This document shows, piece by piece, positions 44,983-56,482 of a stretch of DNA of 64,000 nt. How positions within the stretch are numbered: position 1 is the stretch's first letter; each line of letters starts with the position of its first letter. Where the stretch lies: contig CAJXLF010000006.1 in assembly GCA_913055805.1 (NCBI GenBank), positions 127,735-191,734 of the forward strand, in the 5' to 3' direction. Origin of the DNA: an uncultured Salinisphaerales bacterium (GTDB lineage: Bacteria; Pseudomonadota; Gammaproteobacteria; Nevskiales; CAJXLF01). The notes under the pieces are model-generated. The model ran no database searches. It had not been told where the DNA came from and saw only the letters and a program-made list of their open reading frames with translations. A program made the translations under genes and the position numbers.

Positions 44983-46032
44983 TTGCGTCATGAGCCGTCC
45001 GACGGTCGCCGGCGCCAGTGCAATGCCATTACGGTAATGACCACAGTTCAGCCACAGCCCCTCAATTCCCGGATGCGCTCCGACTGTCGGCACCCCGTCC
45101 GGACTGCCCGGACGCAGGCCTGTCCAGTGTGCTTCAAGTTCACATTCCGCCAGCGCGGGTAACAGGCCTTCGGCGAAGGCCCGCAGTTCCTGTTTCACTT
45201 CCAGGGTCGGCGATTTGTTGAAGCCGTCATCTTCCATGGTGCTGCCGGCCAGAATGCGCCCGTCGCTTCGGGACACCAGATAACGGCGGCCCTGCAGAAC
45301 CATGTTTTGCAGCAAGGCCGTATCTTCCGGACGATACAACAGCATCTGTCCCTTGATCGGGCGGATATCCGGCCGCCAGGTACCACGCGGCAGCAGCTCC
45401 GGTGTCCAGGCGCCGGCGGCCAGTATCACCGTTTCTGAAGCAATGATTCCAGCGGCCGTTTCCACTCCGTTGATCGCAGCTTCTCCCAGCGCCAGCTTGC
45501 GCACCGCAGTATGCGGCCGAACCTGCACACCGCGCTTTTCGAGCCCACGGATCAGCGCGCGCAGCAGCCTTGGCGTACGTACCTGGGCGACTTCCGGCAT
45601 CAGCAAGGAGCGGCAATCTGTGGCCAGACCGGTGTATCGGGTTTGAGTATCGGCGGTACTGAGAAATTCATGAGCCACATGGTTGCGACCCAGCCAGGCC
45701 TGCGCCTGGTCATGCTCCCCATCATCCAGCAGCACCAGCAAACCCGACTGACGGTATTCGGGATCGATGCCGCTTGCACTCTGCAACTCATTACACAATG
45801 CCGGAAACATGGTCTGACTTTCTTTGGCCAGCGCCTGTACAGAATCGGGATAGCGCCACGGCCCCAGTGGAGAAAGTATGCCGGCAGCTGCCCAGGAGGC
45901 TTCCCTGCCCGGCTCCCCCTTGTCCAACACAAGAATGCTGCCGTGCCCCGCCTTGCTCAGTTCCCAGGCGGTCAACAAGCCGATGATGCCTGCGCCGACA
46001 ATCACAATGTCGGCATCACGGGATTCGCTCAT
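44974..46032 (-). CDS. thiO: ThiO-type FAD-dependent glycine / D-amino-acid oxidase
   Basis: Protein of 352 aa. The Rossmann FAD site is DIVIVGAGIIGLLTAWELSKAG (GxGxxG at about 13-18). Further family marks are ASWAAAGILSPLGPW, YLVSRSDGRILAGSTMEDDGF-type strand and the C-terminal WTGLRPGSPDGVPTVG, with NCGHYRNGIALAPAT at the end; motifs are quoted singly. ThiO oxidises glycine to iminoglycine for thiamine thiazole; related enzymes oxidise other D-amino acids. No thi gene is adjacent, so substrate choice is uncertain. The ATG at 46032 is 4 bp after the ispH stop. In Pseudomonas a similar oxidase gene lies near the pil/isp region. Confidence 0.82.
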   Translation of the reverse strand: MSESRDADIVIVGAGIIGLLTAWELSKAGHGSILVLDKGEPGREASWAAAGILSPLGPWRYPDSVQALAKESQTMFPALCNELQSASGIDPEYRQSGLLVLLDDGEHDQAQAWLGRNHVAHEFLSTADTQTRYTGLATDCRSLLMPEVAQVRTPRLLRALIRGLEKRGVQVRPHTAVRKLALGEAAINGVETAAGIIASETVILAAGAWTPELLPRGTWRPDIRPIKGQMLLYRPEDTALLQNMVLQGRRYLVSRSDGRILAGSTMEDDGFNKSPTLEVKQELRAFAEGLLPALAECELEAHWTGLRPGSPDGVPTVGAHPGIEGLWLNCGHYRNGIALAPATVGRLMTQLV

Positions 46033-46036
46033 GTAT

Positions 46037-46978
46037 TCAGGCTGTTCGTTGCAGTGCCCGGGGCAGGGAAAACACGATGTTTTCCTCACGACCCGGCAGT
46101 TCTTCGACCGTCTCGCCTCCCAGGGCCTCAAGACGCTCAATTACTCTCCGCACCAGGACTTCGGGGGCTGAAGCGCCTGCCGTCACGCCGACCGACTTCT
46201 TGTCTGCCAGCCACTCCGGCTGAATATCCTCCGGCCCATCCACCAGATAGCCGGGGATATTCTTTTGCTCTGCGATCTCGCGCAGACGGTTGGAATTGGA
46301 ACTGTTACGCGAACCCACCACCAGCAGAACATCGCAACGCTCCGCCAGCTCTTTCACCGCATCCTGCCGGTTCTGGGTGGCATAGCAGATATCGTTTTTC
46401 TTGGGCCCCTCGATCCGGGGAAAGCGTTCGCGCAGCGCATCAATCACACGAGCGGTGTCATCCATCGACAAGGTCGTCTGGGTGACATAGGCCAGGTGGC
46501 CAGGGTCCTTCACGGGAAGTCTGGCCACATCCTCTGGAGTTTCCACCAGGTAGATCTGCCCGCCCCTGGCATCATCAAACTGCCCCATGGTGCCTTCGAC
46601 TTCCGGATGGCCGGCATGGCCGATCAACACCACCTCACGCCCTTCGCGTGAGTAACGTGTCACTTCTATGTGAACCTTGGTCACCAACGGGCAGGTGGCG
46701 TCAAACACCGTCAGCTGCCGATTGGCGGCATGCTCCCGCACAGCCTGGGAAACCCCATGAGCGCTGAAAATAACGGTGGCGCCTTCAGGCACCTCGTCGA
46801 CTTCCTCGACGAAAATTGCGCCCCGCTCGCGCAGGCGCTCAACCACGAAACGGTTATGTACGACTTCATGACGCACGTAAATGGGTGGCTTCAGCTGTTC
46901 GAGTGCACGTTCAACGATCTCGATGGCCCGGTCCACGCCGGCACAGAAACCACGGGGATTGGCAAGAAGTATCTGCAT
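46037..46978 (-). CDS. ispH: 4-hydroxy-3-methylbut-2-enyl diphosphate reductase
   Basis: Protein of 313 aa. The [4Fe-4S] enzyme makes IPP and DMAPP in the last step of the MEP pathway. The three cluster cysteines are in [13 protein letters not shown] (Cys12), [11 protein letters not shown] and [10 protein letters not shown], with the active-site TQTTLS and SSNSNRL. Length and motifs match E. coli IspH. It lies 5 bp downstream of lspA. The usual fkpB gene between lspA and ispH is absent. Confidence 0.94.
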   Translation of the reverse strand: MQILLANPRGFCAGVDRAIEIVERALEQLKPPIYVRHEVVHNRFVVERLRERGAIFVEEVDEVPEGATVIFSAHGVSQAVREHAANRQLTVFDATCPLVTKVHIEVTRYSREGREVVLIGHAGHPEVEGTMGQFDDARGGQIYLVETPEDVARLPVKDPGHLAYVTQTTLSMDDTARVIDALRERFPRIEGPKKNDICYATQNRQDAVKELAERCDVLLVVGSRNSSNSNRLREIAEQKNIPGYLVDGPEDIQPEWLADKKSVGVTAGASAPEVLVRRVIERLEALGGETVEELPGREENIVFSLPRALQRTA

Positions 46979-46983
46979 AAGAC

Positions 46984-47466
46984 TCAGTCGGCTTCCTGAT
47001 GCTTGTGCTGCAAGACCATATCCAACATTAGCAGACCGGCGCCGATAACGATGGCGGAGTCAGCCACGTTGAAGGCCGGCCAATGCCACCCGGCCACGTG
47101 GAAATCAATGAAATCAACCACATAGCCACGAGTTGCCCGGTCAATCACATTACCCAGCGCCCCGCCCTGAATACAGACAAGACCTATGGCCACCAGCCGC
47201 TCACCCGTCCGGTTCATGCGCAGCCAGACCAGCACGCCGATGCTGACTATCAGCCCCAGGGCAACGAAAAACAGTGGAGAAGCCCCACTGAGAATACTGA
47301 ACGCCGCACCAGTGTTGTGCATGCGTGTCAGATTCAGAAACGGCAGCAGCGGGATCACCTCATACACCTGCATGCCGCTGGCCACCAGCTGCTTGGTGAC
47401 CTGATCCAGCACAATCACCGCCAGTGACAGCCACAACCAATACACGTTTTTATATTCAATGGGCAT
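46984..47466 (-). CDS. lspA: Lipoprotein signal peptidase (signal peptidase II)
   Basis: Protein of 160 aa with four transmembrane helices. It removes the signal peptide from prolipoproteins after diacylglyceryl attachment. Catalytic aspartates are in [10 protein letters not shown] and [17 protein letters not shown] and [12 protein letters not shown] are also family marks. The ATG at 47466 is 20 bp after the ileS stop; a longer frame upstream overlaps ileS and has no homology. It serves the many lipoproteins in this window. Confidence 0.93.
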   Translation of the reverse strand: MPIEYKNVYWLWLSLAVIVLDQVTKQLVASGMQVYEVIPLLPFLNLTRMHNTGAAFSILSGASPLFFVALGLIVSIGVLVWLRMNRTGERLVAIGLVCIQGGALGNVIDRATRGYVVDFIDFHVAGWHWPAFNVADSAIVIGAGLLMLDMVLQHKHQEAD

Positions 47467-47486
47467 TCCGCAATCCTTGATGTCGA

Positions 47487-50279
47487 TCAGGCGCAGGCGC
47501 GAAGCTCGCCATCGCCTGCCACATTGGCAACACAGCGGCCGCAGAGTTCCGGATGGGCGGCATGCTGCCCGACATCTGCACGGCGGTGCCAGCATCGTAC
47601 GCACTTCGCGTGCTCGCTCTTGGCCGCGGCAATCCACAGGCCGGACATTTCCGTAGCCGCCGCATTACCCGGGCGCTGCGGCGCAGTAAAGAGTCTCGCC
47701 TCAGAAGTAATCAAGACAAAACGCAGCTCATCGCCAAGCACGTCGAGCGCCTCATGAATATTGGCTTCGCAATACAAATCAACCACGGCATCCAGCGAGG
47801 CGCCAATAACGTCATTACGGCGCAGAGTCTCCAGTTCCTTCTTGACGGCTTCGCGCACTTCGATAACGACTGACCAGTCCGGCGCCGCCTTCTTACTCGT
47901 AGGCAATTCATGCCAGGTTTTCAGCAACACCGAATCACCATCAGCACCCGCCAGGAACTGCCAGGCTTCGTCCGCTGTAAAACTCAGCACCGGTGCGATC
48001 CAGCGCACCAGGGCATGCGCCAGGTGATACAGCGCCGTCTGCGCTGAACGCCGGGCCAGACTGTCCGTACCTGTGGTATAGAGCCGGTCCTTGATGACAT
48101 CCAGATAGAACCCGCCCATGTCCACCACGCAGAAGTTGTGCAGCTTCTGGTAAACCTTGTGGAACTCGAAGCTGTCGTAGGCCTGGCGGATTTCATCCTG
48201 CAACTGTGCCGCGCGACTGAGCGCCCAGCGGTCCAGCGCCAGCATGTCGTCTGCCTGCACCGCATGCTGTTGCGGATCGAAACCATGCATATTGCCAAGC
48301 AGGAAACGCAGGGTATTGCGGATACGCCGGTAGGCATCGGCGGTGCGTTTCAGCAACTCGTCGGATACCGCGATCTCGCCACGATAGTCCGAAGCCGCCA
48401 CCCACAGACGCAGCACGTCGGCGCCCAGCTGTTTCATTACTGATTGCGGCGCCACCACATTGCCCAGCGACTTGGACATCTTGTGACCCTTCTCGTCCAC
48501 GGTGAAGCCGTGCGTCAGCACCGCCTTGTAGGGTGCATGCTCATACATGGCGACACTGGTCAGCAGCGAGGACTGGAACCAGCCGCGGTGCTGGTCGGAG
48601 CCTTCCAGATACAGGTCGGCCCTGCCTTCGGTACGCAGTTCCTCGCGATGCGCCGGCACGCATTCATGCACCACGCCCGAATCGAACCAGACGTCCAGAA
48701 TATCCGTAACCTTTTCGTATTCCCCGGCCGCATCGCCCAGCAGCGTTTCCGGCTGCAGATCAAACCAGGCTTCCAGTCCATCCTGCTCCACACGGTCGGC
48801 GACGTCGCGCATGAGGCGCGCGCTGTCCGGGTGCAGATCCTGGTTCTGCCTGTCGATGAAAAGGGCAATCGGCACACCCCAGGTGCGCTGGCGGGAGATA
48901 CACCAGTCGGGCCGTCCCGCAACCATTTCGCGGATACGGTTTTCACCCCAGGCCGGCGTCCATTCCACCGCCTTGATTTCTTCCAGTGCCTGGTCGCGCA
49001 GGCTCTGCTTGTCCATGCTGATAAACCATTGCGGCGTGGCACGAAAAATCAGCGGTGTCTTGTGGCGCCAGCAATGCGGATAGCTGTGCTCCATCCTGGC
49101 CAGGTGCAGAAGATTGCCGCGTTCCCTGAGGGTATCGATCACCAGGTCGCTGGCCTTCCATACATGCTCACCGGCGAACAGCTCGGTATCCGGCAGATAA
49201 CAGCCGTTGCCGCCCACCGGGTTGTCCATCGGTAGGTCATTGGCCAGGCCCACCTGATAGTCTTCCTGGCCATGCGCGGGCGCGGTATGCACCAGGCCGG
49301 TACCCGCTTCCAGGCTCACGTGTTCGCCTGCCACCAGCGGTACCTGGCGGTCGTAGAATGGATGCTGCAGGCTCAGACCAAGCAGATCGACACCCTTGGC
49401 GCGGCCCACGACCTGCCAGTCCTCGATCCCCCAGCGCTGCATGCAGCTTTCTGCCAGATCGGCAGCCAGCAGCAGACGTTCATCGCCTGCCTGCACCAAC
49501 ACATATTCCAGATCCTCATGCACCGCCACCGCCCGGTTGGCCGGCAGGGTCCAGGGTGTGGTGGTCCAGATCACCACGGATACCGGTCCCTGCCCCTCTG
49601 CCGTCATATGCTGCTGCAGGGTGTCGACATCGGCCAGCGGGAAGCGTACGTCTATGGCCGGCGATGTCTTGTCCTGGTACTCGACCTCGGCCTCGGCCAG
49701 CGAGGAGCCGCAATCGATACACCAGTGCACCGGCTTGAAACCGCGCTGCACATGGCCGCGCTCGATGATCTTTGCCAGAGCACGCAGCTGATCGGCCTCA
49801 AAACGCGGGTTCATGGTGAGATAGGGATTTTCCCAGTCGCCGATCACGCCCAGGCGGATGAAGTCCTCACGCTGACGATCCACCTGCTTGCCCGCATACT
49901 CGCGGCAGGCCTGGCGAAACGCGGCGGCATCGATCTTCTGGCCGACCTTGCCGACCTTTTTCTCCACCATCAGTTCGATGGGCAGGCCGTGACAGTCCCA
50001 GCCGGGCACATAGGGAGCGTCGTAACCGCTGAGGGTTTTCGACTTGACCACGATATCCTTCAGCACCTTGTTTACCGCATGGCCGATGTGAATATCGCCA
50101 TTGGCGTAAGGCGGGCCATCCAGCAGCACGAAGCGCGGCCGTCCTTCGCCGGCGACCCGCAACTGCCGATACAGTCCGACTTCCGACCAGCGCTTGAGCA
50201 TTTCCGGCTCACGCTGGGCAAGATTGGCCTTCATCGGGAAATCAGTTCCCGGCAGATTCAAAGTATCCTTGTAATCCAT
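47487..50279 (-). CDS. ileS: Isoleucyl-tRNA synthetase
   Basis: Protein of 930 aa, class Ia synthetase. The HIGH-type motif is [19 protein letters not shown] (His64-Ile-Gly-His), the editing CP1 insertion follows, KMSKS is in [13 protein letters not shown], and the C-terminal zinc site is [12 protein letters not shown] and CGRCVANV. The length equals the bacterial type. It starts 9 bp after ribF and leads into lspA, forming the conserved ribF-ileS-lspA operon. Confidence 0.96.
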   Translation of the reverse strand: MDYKDTLNLPGTDFPMKANLAQREPEMLKRWSEVGLYRQLRVAGEGRPRFVLLDGPPYANGDIHIGHAVNKVLKDIVVKSKTLSGYDAPYVPGWDCHGLPIELMVEKKVGKVGQKIDAAAFRQACREYAGKQVDRQREDFIRLGVIGDWENPYLTMNPRFEADQLRALAKIIERGHVQRGFKPVHWCIDCGSSLAEAEVEYQDKTSPAIDVRFPLADVDTLQQHMTAEGQGPVSVVIWTTTPWTLPANRAVAVHEDLEYVLVQAGDERLLLAADLAESCMQRWGIEDWQVVGRAKGVDLLGLSLQHPFYDRQVPLVAGEHVSLEAGTGLVHTAPAHGQEDYQVGLANDLPMDNPVGGNGCYLPDTELFAGEHVWKASDLVIDTLRERGNLLHLARMEHSYPHCWRHKTPLIFRATPQWFISMDKQSLRDQALEEIKAVEWTPAWGENRIREMVAGRPDWCISRQRTWGVPIALFIDRQNQDLHPDSARLMRDVADRVEQDGLEAWFDLQPETLLGDAAGEYEKVTDILDVWFDSGVVHECVPAHREELRTEGRADLYLEGSDQHRGWFQSSLLTSVAMYEHAPYKAVLTHGFTVDEKGHKMSKSLGNVVAPQSVMKQLGADVLRLWVAASDYRGEIAVSDELLKRTADAYRRIRNTLRFLLGNMHGFDPQQHAVQADDMLALDRWALSRAAQLQDEIRQAYDSFEFHKVYQKLHNFCVVDMGGFYLDVIKDRLYTTGTDSLARRSAQTALYHLAHALVRWIAPVLSFTADEAWQFLAGADGDSVLLKTWHELPTSKKAAPDWSVVIEVREAVKKELETLRRNDVIGASLDAVVDLYCEANIHEALDVLGDELRFVLITSEARLFTAPQRPGNAAATEMSGLWIAAAKSEHAKCVRCWHRRADVGQHAAHPELCGRCVANVAGDGELRACA

Positions 50280-50288
50280 GTTCCCTAA

Positions 50289-51239
50289 TCAACCGTCCAC
50301 AGGCGCCGCAAAATGCCTGCGCGCCTGTTCAATATCCTGTTCCATAGCGCGCTTAAGCTCGTCAACTGACTCGAAACGCGCCTCATCCCTAATAAAAACT
50401 TCCAGGTAAACCTGCAAATGCCGGCCGTAAAGATCACCGTCAAAATCAAACAGGTGTATCTCCAGCAAACAGGTCTTGCCATCTACCGTGGGCCGCACGC
50501 CCAGGTTTGCCACCCCCTGTTTTACAGTGCCGTCCATACCTTGCACGGTGACAGCGTACACACCAAAACGCGGTGCAGGTACGCGGCCCTTGCGACGGCC
50601 CAGCGCAATATTGGCCGTCGGAATACCCAGCGTACGCCCCAGCTGGCGTCCATGTTTGACCCTGCCGCTGATTCGGTACGGCCGCCCCAGCAGGCGCCTG
50701 GCGCCCTCGGCATCACCAGCGGCCAGACATTCACGCACTCCGGTGCTGCTGACCCGCTGTCCGTCCACTTCGTAGCTGTCCAGCTGCCGGACCGCAAAGT
50801 CATGCTCCCTGCCCAGACGCTGGAGCAACTCAAAGTCGCCGCAACGTCCTTTGCCGAAACGGAAATCATCGCCGATTCCGACAACCCTGGCGTCCACGCC
50901 ATCGACCACGACGCGCCGCACGAACTCTTCAGCTTCCAGCGAAGCCAGCCGATCATTGAACGGCAGGCACAAAACACGATCCACGCCACAGGCCTGCAGG
51001 TCTTCGAGTTTCTCCCGCAGACTGGCCAGGCGCGGCGGCGCACCCCCGGCATCAAAATACTCACGCGGCGTAGGCTCGAATATCGTCACCAGCAAGGGCA
51101 GGTTCAGGCGATCCGCCTCGTCCCGCAGTCCCTGAAGGATGGCCTGGTGTCCCAGATGCACGCCATCGTAATTACCAATGGTCATCACACATCCGCGGTG
51201 CTCGGGACGCAAATTGTGCAAACCGCGGATGATTTCCAT
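50289..51239 (-). CDS. ribF: Bifunctional riboflavin kinase / FAD synthetase
   Basis: Protein of 316 aa that makes FMN and FAD. The N-terminal adenylyltransferase domain shows TIGNYDGVHLGHQAIL (HxGH-like), VVGIGDDFRFGKGR and SSTGVRECL. The C-terminal flavokinase domain shows HGRQLGRTLGIPTANI and YGVYAV-type strand with EIHLFDFDGDLYG. First gene of the ribF-ileS-lspA-ispH-thiO run. The 124 bp up to murJ contain no other feature that I can support. Confidence 0.94.
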   Translation of the reverse strand: MEIIRGLHNLRPEHRGCVMTIGNYDGVHLGHQAILQGLRDEADRLNLPLLVTIFEPTPREYFDAGGAPPRLASLREKLEDLQACGVDRVLCLPFNDRLASLEAEEFVRRVVVDGVDARVVGIGDDFRFGKGRCGDFELLQRLGREHDFAVRQLDSYEVDGQRVSSTGVRECLAAGDAEGARRLLGRPYRISGRVKHGRQLGRTLGIPTANIALGRRKGRVPAPRFGVYAVTVQGMDGTVKQGVANLGVRPTVDGKTCLLEIHLFDFDGDLYGRHLQVYLEVFIRDEARFESVDELKRAMEQDIEQARRHFAAPVDG

Positions 51240-51363
51240 GAACAGACCTGAGTTGGCGCCGTTTTTTAACCCTTGTCGCTCTGCTTAACAGGCGCTTCAA
51301 GATGCAAGCGGCAATTATACCGACCTGCGCCTCGAAGTCAGTAAGCTTCAGTGAAATCGAGGC

Positions 51364-52917
51364 TTAATGATGCAGGAGATGCCGGGGCCGCACACCGCAG
51401 AGAAACAGGACGGCAAAATACGTAGCACCGCCGGCCAGAATGACTTCGACCAGCAGAATAATCCGGGCCCAAAGATCCATGGCGAACCAGTTTGCCAGAT
51501 CGCCACTCAGCCACAGCAACACCGTGGCCATGGCGATGCTGGCCATCGTCACCTGCAAGCCCAGGCGCCCCCAGCCCGCCAGCGGCCGGTAAACCCCGTC
51601 GCGCCGCAGGCGGCGATACAGCAGCCCGGCATTGACGAAAGCGCCCATGGATGTCGCCAGTGCCAAACCGGCGTGCGGCGCAACCCAGCCCAGCTGCAGG
51701 ATGGTGAGCACGAACGTCACGTTCAGGACCATGTTGGTGGCCATGGCCACGATGCCGAAGCGTACAGGCGTGCTGGTGTCCTGCCGCGAGTAGAAGCCGG
51801 GCAGCAGAACCTTGACCATGGAAAAGCCCATGAAGCCGAAAGCGTAGGCCATCAGGCTGTAACGGGTCATGTTCACATCGTCGGGACTGAAAGCGTTGTA
51901 CTGGAATAGCGTGGTGATAAGCGGACCGGACAGCAGGAACAATCCCACCATGGCCGGGGTACCGATCATGATCAGCAGGCGCAGGGCCCAGTCCAGCATG
52001 GCATTGAAGGCCTCGCTGGAGGCTTCCGCGTGGCGCGCCGACAGGCTGGGCAGAATAACCGTGGCCAGCGCGATGCTGAAAATACCCAGCGGGAATTCCA
52101 TCAGGCGGTCGGAGTAGTACAGCCAGCTGACACTGCCAGTGATCAGGAAGGAAGCCACCAGGGTATCCAGCAGCATGTTGATCTGCGCCACCGAGGAACC
52201 AAACAGTACCGGTAGCATGAGACGGATAATGCGCCGCACTTTCTCATGCGCCCAGCCCCAACGTGGACGCGGCATCAGTCCCAATCTGGCAAGGAACGGC
52301 AACTGTATGCCCAGTTGCACGATACCCGCCGCCAGCACACCCAACGCCAGCGCCATCACCGGTTGCTCAAAACGCGGTGACAACCAGAGCGCCGCACTGA
52401 TCAGGCAGAGATTCAGAAACACCGGTGTAAAGGCCGGCACGGCAAAACGTCCGTAAGTATTGAGAATGCCGCCGGCAAAGGCGGTCAGGGAAATAAACAA
52501 CAGATACGGAAAGGTAAAGCGCAGCATGGCTGAGCTCATTTCGAACTTGTTGCCGTCATCCACAAAGCCGGGGGCGAAAATCATCACCAGTACCGGTGCG
52601 GCCAGCACACCCGCCAATGTGATGACCGCCAGAATGCCCCCCAGTGTGCCCGCGACTACGTCCACCAGTTCTTTCACCTCTTCCGGGTTCTGGCTTCGGG
52701 TAGCGCTCAGCACTGGAACAAAGGCCTGCGAGAAGGCCCCCTCGGCGAACAGCCTGCGACCGAAATTGGGGATCTTGAAAGCCACGAGAAAGGCATCCAT
52801 ACCCGCGCTGGCCGCAAAAAGCGTTGCCAGCAGCACGTCGCGCACCAGGCCCAGCACCCGCGAAATCAGGGTCATGCAACTGACAACGAAGGTAGAGCGC
52901 AACAGGGTCGACGTCAT
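51364..52917 (-). CDS. murJ: Lipid II flippase MurJ
   Basis: Protein of 517 aa of the MATE-like MOP superfamily with about 14 transmembrane helices. It flips the peptidoglycan precursor lipid II. Signature passages: VVSCMTLISRVLGLVRDVLLA near the N terminus, AFLVAFKIPNFGRRLFAEGAFSQAFVPVL-type region (key RRLFAEGAFxxAFxP), and SDRLMEFPLGIFSIALATVILP. The ATG at 52917 is divergent from rpsT. The rpsT-murJ-ribF-ileS order is the standard Pseudomonas-type arrangement. Confidence 0.94.
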   Translation of the reverse strand: MTSTLLRSTFVVSCMTLISRVLGLVRDVLLATLFAASAGMDAFLVAFKIPNFGRRLFAEGAFSQAFVPVLSATRSQNPEEVKELVDVVAGTLGGILAVITLAGVLAAPVLVMIFAPGFVDDGNKFEMSSAMLRFTFPYLLFISLTAFAGGILNTYGRFAVPAFTPVFLNLCLISAALWLSPRFEQPVMALALGVLAAGIVQLGIQLPFLARLGLMPRPRWGWAHEKVRRIIRLMLPVLFGSSVAQINMLLDTLVASFLITGSVSWLYYSDRLMEFPLGIFSIALATVILPSLSARHAEASSEAFNAMLDWALRLLIMIGTPAMVGLFLLSGPLITTLFQYNAFSPDDVNMTRYSLMAYAFGFMGFSMVKVLLPGFYSRQDTSTPVRFGIVAMATNMVLNVTFVLTILQLGWVAPHAGLALATSMGAFVNAGLLYRRLRRDGVYRPLAGWGRLGLQVTMASIAMATVLLWLSGDLANWFAMDLWARIILLVEVILAGGATYFAVLFLCGVRPRHLLHH

Positions 52918-52998
52918 TGAGATGTAAAAACTCTTGCAGATCTTGGGTCTTACAGGCTGAAGGCATCATACCGCATCGCCGCAATTGCGCGCCCGGCA

Positions 52999-53027
52999 TT
53001 GACAAAGCACGTCAAAATCAAGAAAAT
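52999..53027 (+). promoter_or_regulatory. Promoter of rpsT
   Basis: TTGACA at 52999-53004 and an AT-rich GAAAAT at 53022-53027 (17-bp spacer) lie 80 bp before rpsT. The -35 is perfect; the -10 is weak. Confidence 0.5.
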
Positions 53028-53106
53028 ACGCGCCCTTTACTGCCTTCCGGCCGGTGCCGGGGCAATCTTCTGAATCAGATCAGAAATCCAGTACACAGGA
53101 GCTGTT

Positions 53107-53370
53107 GTGGCCAATTCACCGCAAGCCAGAAAACGTGCCCGCCAGGCAGAAGACCGCCGTAAGCACAATGTCACCCTGCGCTCGAAGATGCGCACTTCCG
53201 TCAAGAAAGTTGTCAACGCTATTGGCGCCGGCGACAAGGAAGCAGCCACCGCTGCCTACAAGGAAGCCGTGCCGCTGGTCGACAACATGGCGCGCAAAGG
53301 CATCATCCACAGCAACAAGGCCGCCCGTCACAAGAGCCGCCTGAACGCCCAGATCAAGGAAATGTCCTGA
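53107..53370 (+). CDS. rpsT: 30S ribosomal protein S20
   Basis: Protein of 87 aa that binds 16S rRNA. The sequence [20 protein letters not shown] and the C-terminal [20 protein letters not shown] are S20 hallmarks. The start is a GTG with AGGAG 5-6 bp upstream; rpsT often uses a non-ATG start, which supports S20 autoregulation. A strong terminator follows 17 bp after the stop codon. Confidence 0.96.
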   Translation: MANSPQARKRARQAEDRRKHNVTLRSKMRTSVKKVVNAIGAGDKEAATAAYKEAVPLVDNMARKGIIHSNKAARHKSRLNAQIKEMS

Positions 53371-53387
53371 TAGGGATTCGCTGAAAT

Positions 53388-53416
53388 GAAAAAACCGGCC
53401 GAGGCCGGTTTTTTTG
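53388..53416. terminator. Bidirectional rho-independent terminator (rpsT / proB)
   Basis: The stem AACCGGCC / GGCCGGTT with an adjacent A-run and T-run lies between two convergent genes. It serves both directions. Confidence 0.92.
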
Positions 53417-53441
53417 TGTCCGCTTTCCAGACGAACCGGAG

Positions 53442-54566
53442 TCAGCTCACCACCAGGTTATCACGGTGTATGAGTTCCTCATCGCCCACATAGCCCAGCA
53501 CACCGGCAATTTCATCACTGCCATGACCCAGCAGACGAACGGCGTCCTGGGCGTTGTAATTCACCAGGCCACGCGCCACCTCACTGCCGGACTCATCCAG
53601 GCACAGTACCAGGTCCCCCCGCCGGAACTCCCCCTGCACCGTTTTCACACCGACAGGAAGCAGGCTGCGGCCACCCTGACGCAGAGCGGCGACAGCGCCG
53701 GCATCCAGCACCAATTGCCCGCAGGGGCGACTCAGGCCTGCAATCCAGCGCTTGCGCGCGCCCAGACGCTGTTTGCCGGGCTGCAGCAGGGTACCCAGCG
53801 CTTCTCCCTGCGCCAACCGGGTCAGTACTGCATCTGCCGCACCATTGGCGATAACGGTATGTGCACCCGAACGCGCTGCCCAGCTGGCAGCGGTCAGTTT
53901 GGTACGCATACCGCCGCGCCCGAGTGCCCCCGAACCGCCACCGGCCATTTCCATTAACCGGGGATCATCGGCCGCGGCAGACTCGATCAACACAGCCTCC
54001 GGATGGGTACGCGGATCGGATTCATACATGCCGTCCTGATCGGTCAACAGCACCAGCAGTTCCGCCTCCACCAGATTGGCCGTCAGCGCAGCGAGGGTAT
54101 CGTTATCGCCCAGGCGGATTTCCTCGGTCGCAACGGTATCGTTTTCATTCACAACCGGAATAATATTCAGGTCCAGCAAGGTGAGCAGTGTGCTGCGGGC
54201 ATTGAGATAGCGTTGACGGTCGCGCACGTCTTCGTGAGTCAGCAACACCTGTGCGGTATGCAGCCCATGCTTGCGAAAACGGCTTTCCCAGGCCTGAATC
54301 AGGCCCATCTGCCCCAGTGCGGCCGCTGCCTGCAGGTCGTGGACATGCGCAGGACGCTGTTTCCAGCCCAGGCGCACCATGCCTTCGGCCACCGCGCCTG
54401 ATGACACGAGCACAATCTGGTGCCCGGCTTTGTGCAGGGCCGCAATCTGCGCCACCCAGTCATCGAGGCGGGAAGCATCCAGCCCACGGCCATCCGCAGT
54501 GATCATGGAACTGCCGATCTTGACGATCCAGCGACGGGTTTGCGTTATTTCCTGGCGCCCGCTCAT
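53442..54566 (-). CDS. proB: Glutamate 5-kinase
   Basis: Protein of 374 aa that catalyses the first step of proline synthesis. The amino-acid kinase domain shows [41 protein letters not shown] and GTGGMxTK-like [12 protein letters not shown]. The C-terminal PUA domain (residues about 280-360, [18 protein letters not shown]) is present as in E. coli ProB. The ATG at 54566 is 1 bp after the obgE stop; an ATG at 54590 lies inside obgE. Confidence 0.94.
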   Translation of the reverse strand: MSGRQEITQTRRWIVKIGSSMITADGRGLDASRLDDWVAQIAALHKAGHQIVLVSSGAVAEGMVRLGWKQRPAHVHDLQAAAALGQMGLIQAWESRFRKHGLHTAQVLLTHEDVRDRQRYLNARSTLLTLLDLNIIPVVNENDTVATEEIRLGDNDTLAALTANLVEAELLVLLTDQDGMYESDPRTHPEAVLIESAAADDPRLMEMAGGGSGALGRGGMRTKLTAASWAARSGAHTVIANGAADAVLTRLAQGEALGTLLQPGKQRLGARKRWIAGLSRPCGQLVLDAGAVAALRQGGRSLLPVGVKTVQGEFRRGDLVLCLDESGSEVARGLVNYNAQDAVRLLGHGSDEIAGVLGYVGDEELIHRDNLVVS

Positions 54567-54567
54567 G

Positions 54568-55681
<1,114 letters not shown>

Positions 55682-55710
55682 TCCTGCTCATTCGAGCGAG
55701 GGGGTTGTGG

Positions 55711-55741
55711 AAAAAATAAAGCCCCGCATCAGCGAGGCTTT
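55711..55741 (-). terminator. rho-independent terminator of rplU-rpmA
   Basis: On the minus strand the arms AAAGCCTCGC and GCGGGGCTTT pair fully, with one U-G, and a T-rich run (ATTTTTT) follows. It lies 27 bp after the rpmA stop codon and separates the ribosomal operon from obgE. Confidence 0.88.
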
Positions 55742-55767
55742 TTGACACTGTTTAAGGTGTGTAGCGG

Positions 55768-56025
55768 TTACTCGGCAACAACCGATACAAATTTACGATT
55801 GCGCGGGCCTTTCACCTCAAACCGTACCACACCGTTTGCCTTGGCAAACAGGGTGTGATCCTTGCCACAGCCCACGTTGTCACCGGCGTGGAAGCGCGTG
55901 CCGCGCTGACGAACAATGATATTGCCGGCCAGAACGTTTTCACCACCAAAGCGCTTGACGCCAAGTCGTTTTGACTCTGAATCGCGACCGTTCTTGGAAC
56001 TACCGCCAGCTTTCTTATGTGCCAT
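55768..56025 (-). CDS. rpmA: 50S ribosomal protein L27
   Basis: Protein of 85 aa near the peptidyl-transferase centre. The N terminus [21 protein letters not shown], quoted in part as [14 protein letters not shown], and [17 protein letters not shown]-type core (RQRGTxFHxGxNVG) are diagnostic. There is no N-terminal extension of the Firmicutes kind. It follows rplU by 34 bp. Confidence 0.97.
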   Translation of the reverse strand: MAHKKAGGSSKNGRDSESKRLGVKRFGGENVLAGNIIVRQRGTRFHAGDNVGCGKDHTLFAKANGVVRFEVKGPRNRKFVSVVAE

Positions 56026-56059
56026 CTGTTAAATCCTTTACTGCCTGTTGCCTGCCGTC

Positions 56060-56377
56060 TTACTTGCCGGCCGAAATGCCCGTGATCTTCAGCTCAGTGT
56101 AATCCTGGCGATGACCCTGCGTGCGGCGGTACTTCTTGCGGCGCTTGAACTTGATAATTTCAACCTTGTCGCCGCGGCCGTGCTCGGTGACTTCCGCCGT
56201 CACTTTGCCGCCGTCCAGATAAGGCGTGCCGATCTTGACGGTATCACCATCGCTGACCAGCAGGACTTCACTGATTTCCAGGCTCGAGCCAGCTTCGGCA
56301 TCGAGCTTTTCCACGCGCAGCGAATCGCCTTCGCTCACACGGTACTGCTTGCCCCCGGTCTGAATAACGGCGTGCAT
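56060..56377 (-). CDS. rplU: 50S ribosomal protein L21
   Basis: Protein of 105 aa. It begins [18 protein letters not shown] and ends [13 protein letters not shown], both L21 marks, with the basic [13 protein letters not shown] loop. The ATG at 56377 has GGAG about 10 bp upstream; an earlier in-frame start at 56425 would lie in the promoter leader. First gene of rplU-rpmA. Confidence 0.96.
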   Translation of the reverse strand: MHAVIQTGGKQYRVSEGDSLRVEKLDAEAGSSLEISEVLLVSDGDTVKIGTPYLDGGKVTAEVTEHGRGDKVEIIKFKRRKKYRRTQGHRQDYTELKITGISAGK

Positions 56378-56437
56378 GGTAACTATTCTCCAGAAGGTAA
56401 GATGCCTCTTCAGACACCCCAACAAAATAGGCGCGGA

Positions 56438-56466
56438 ATTCTACAGATTACAGGCGCTTGGGTCAA
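56438..56466 (-). promoter_or_regulatory. Promoter of rplU-rpmA
   Basis: On the minus strand TTGACC (56461-56466), a 17-bp spacer and TAGAAT (56438-56443) form a good sigma-70 promoter. The leader would be about 53 nt. It begins 16 bp after the stop codon of the RND transporter gene. Confidence 0.78.
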
Positions 56467-56482
56467 ACCTGATTACCGTCTT

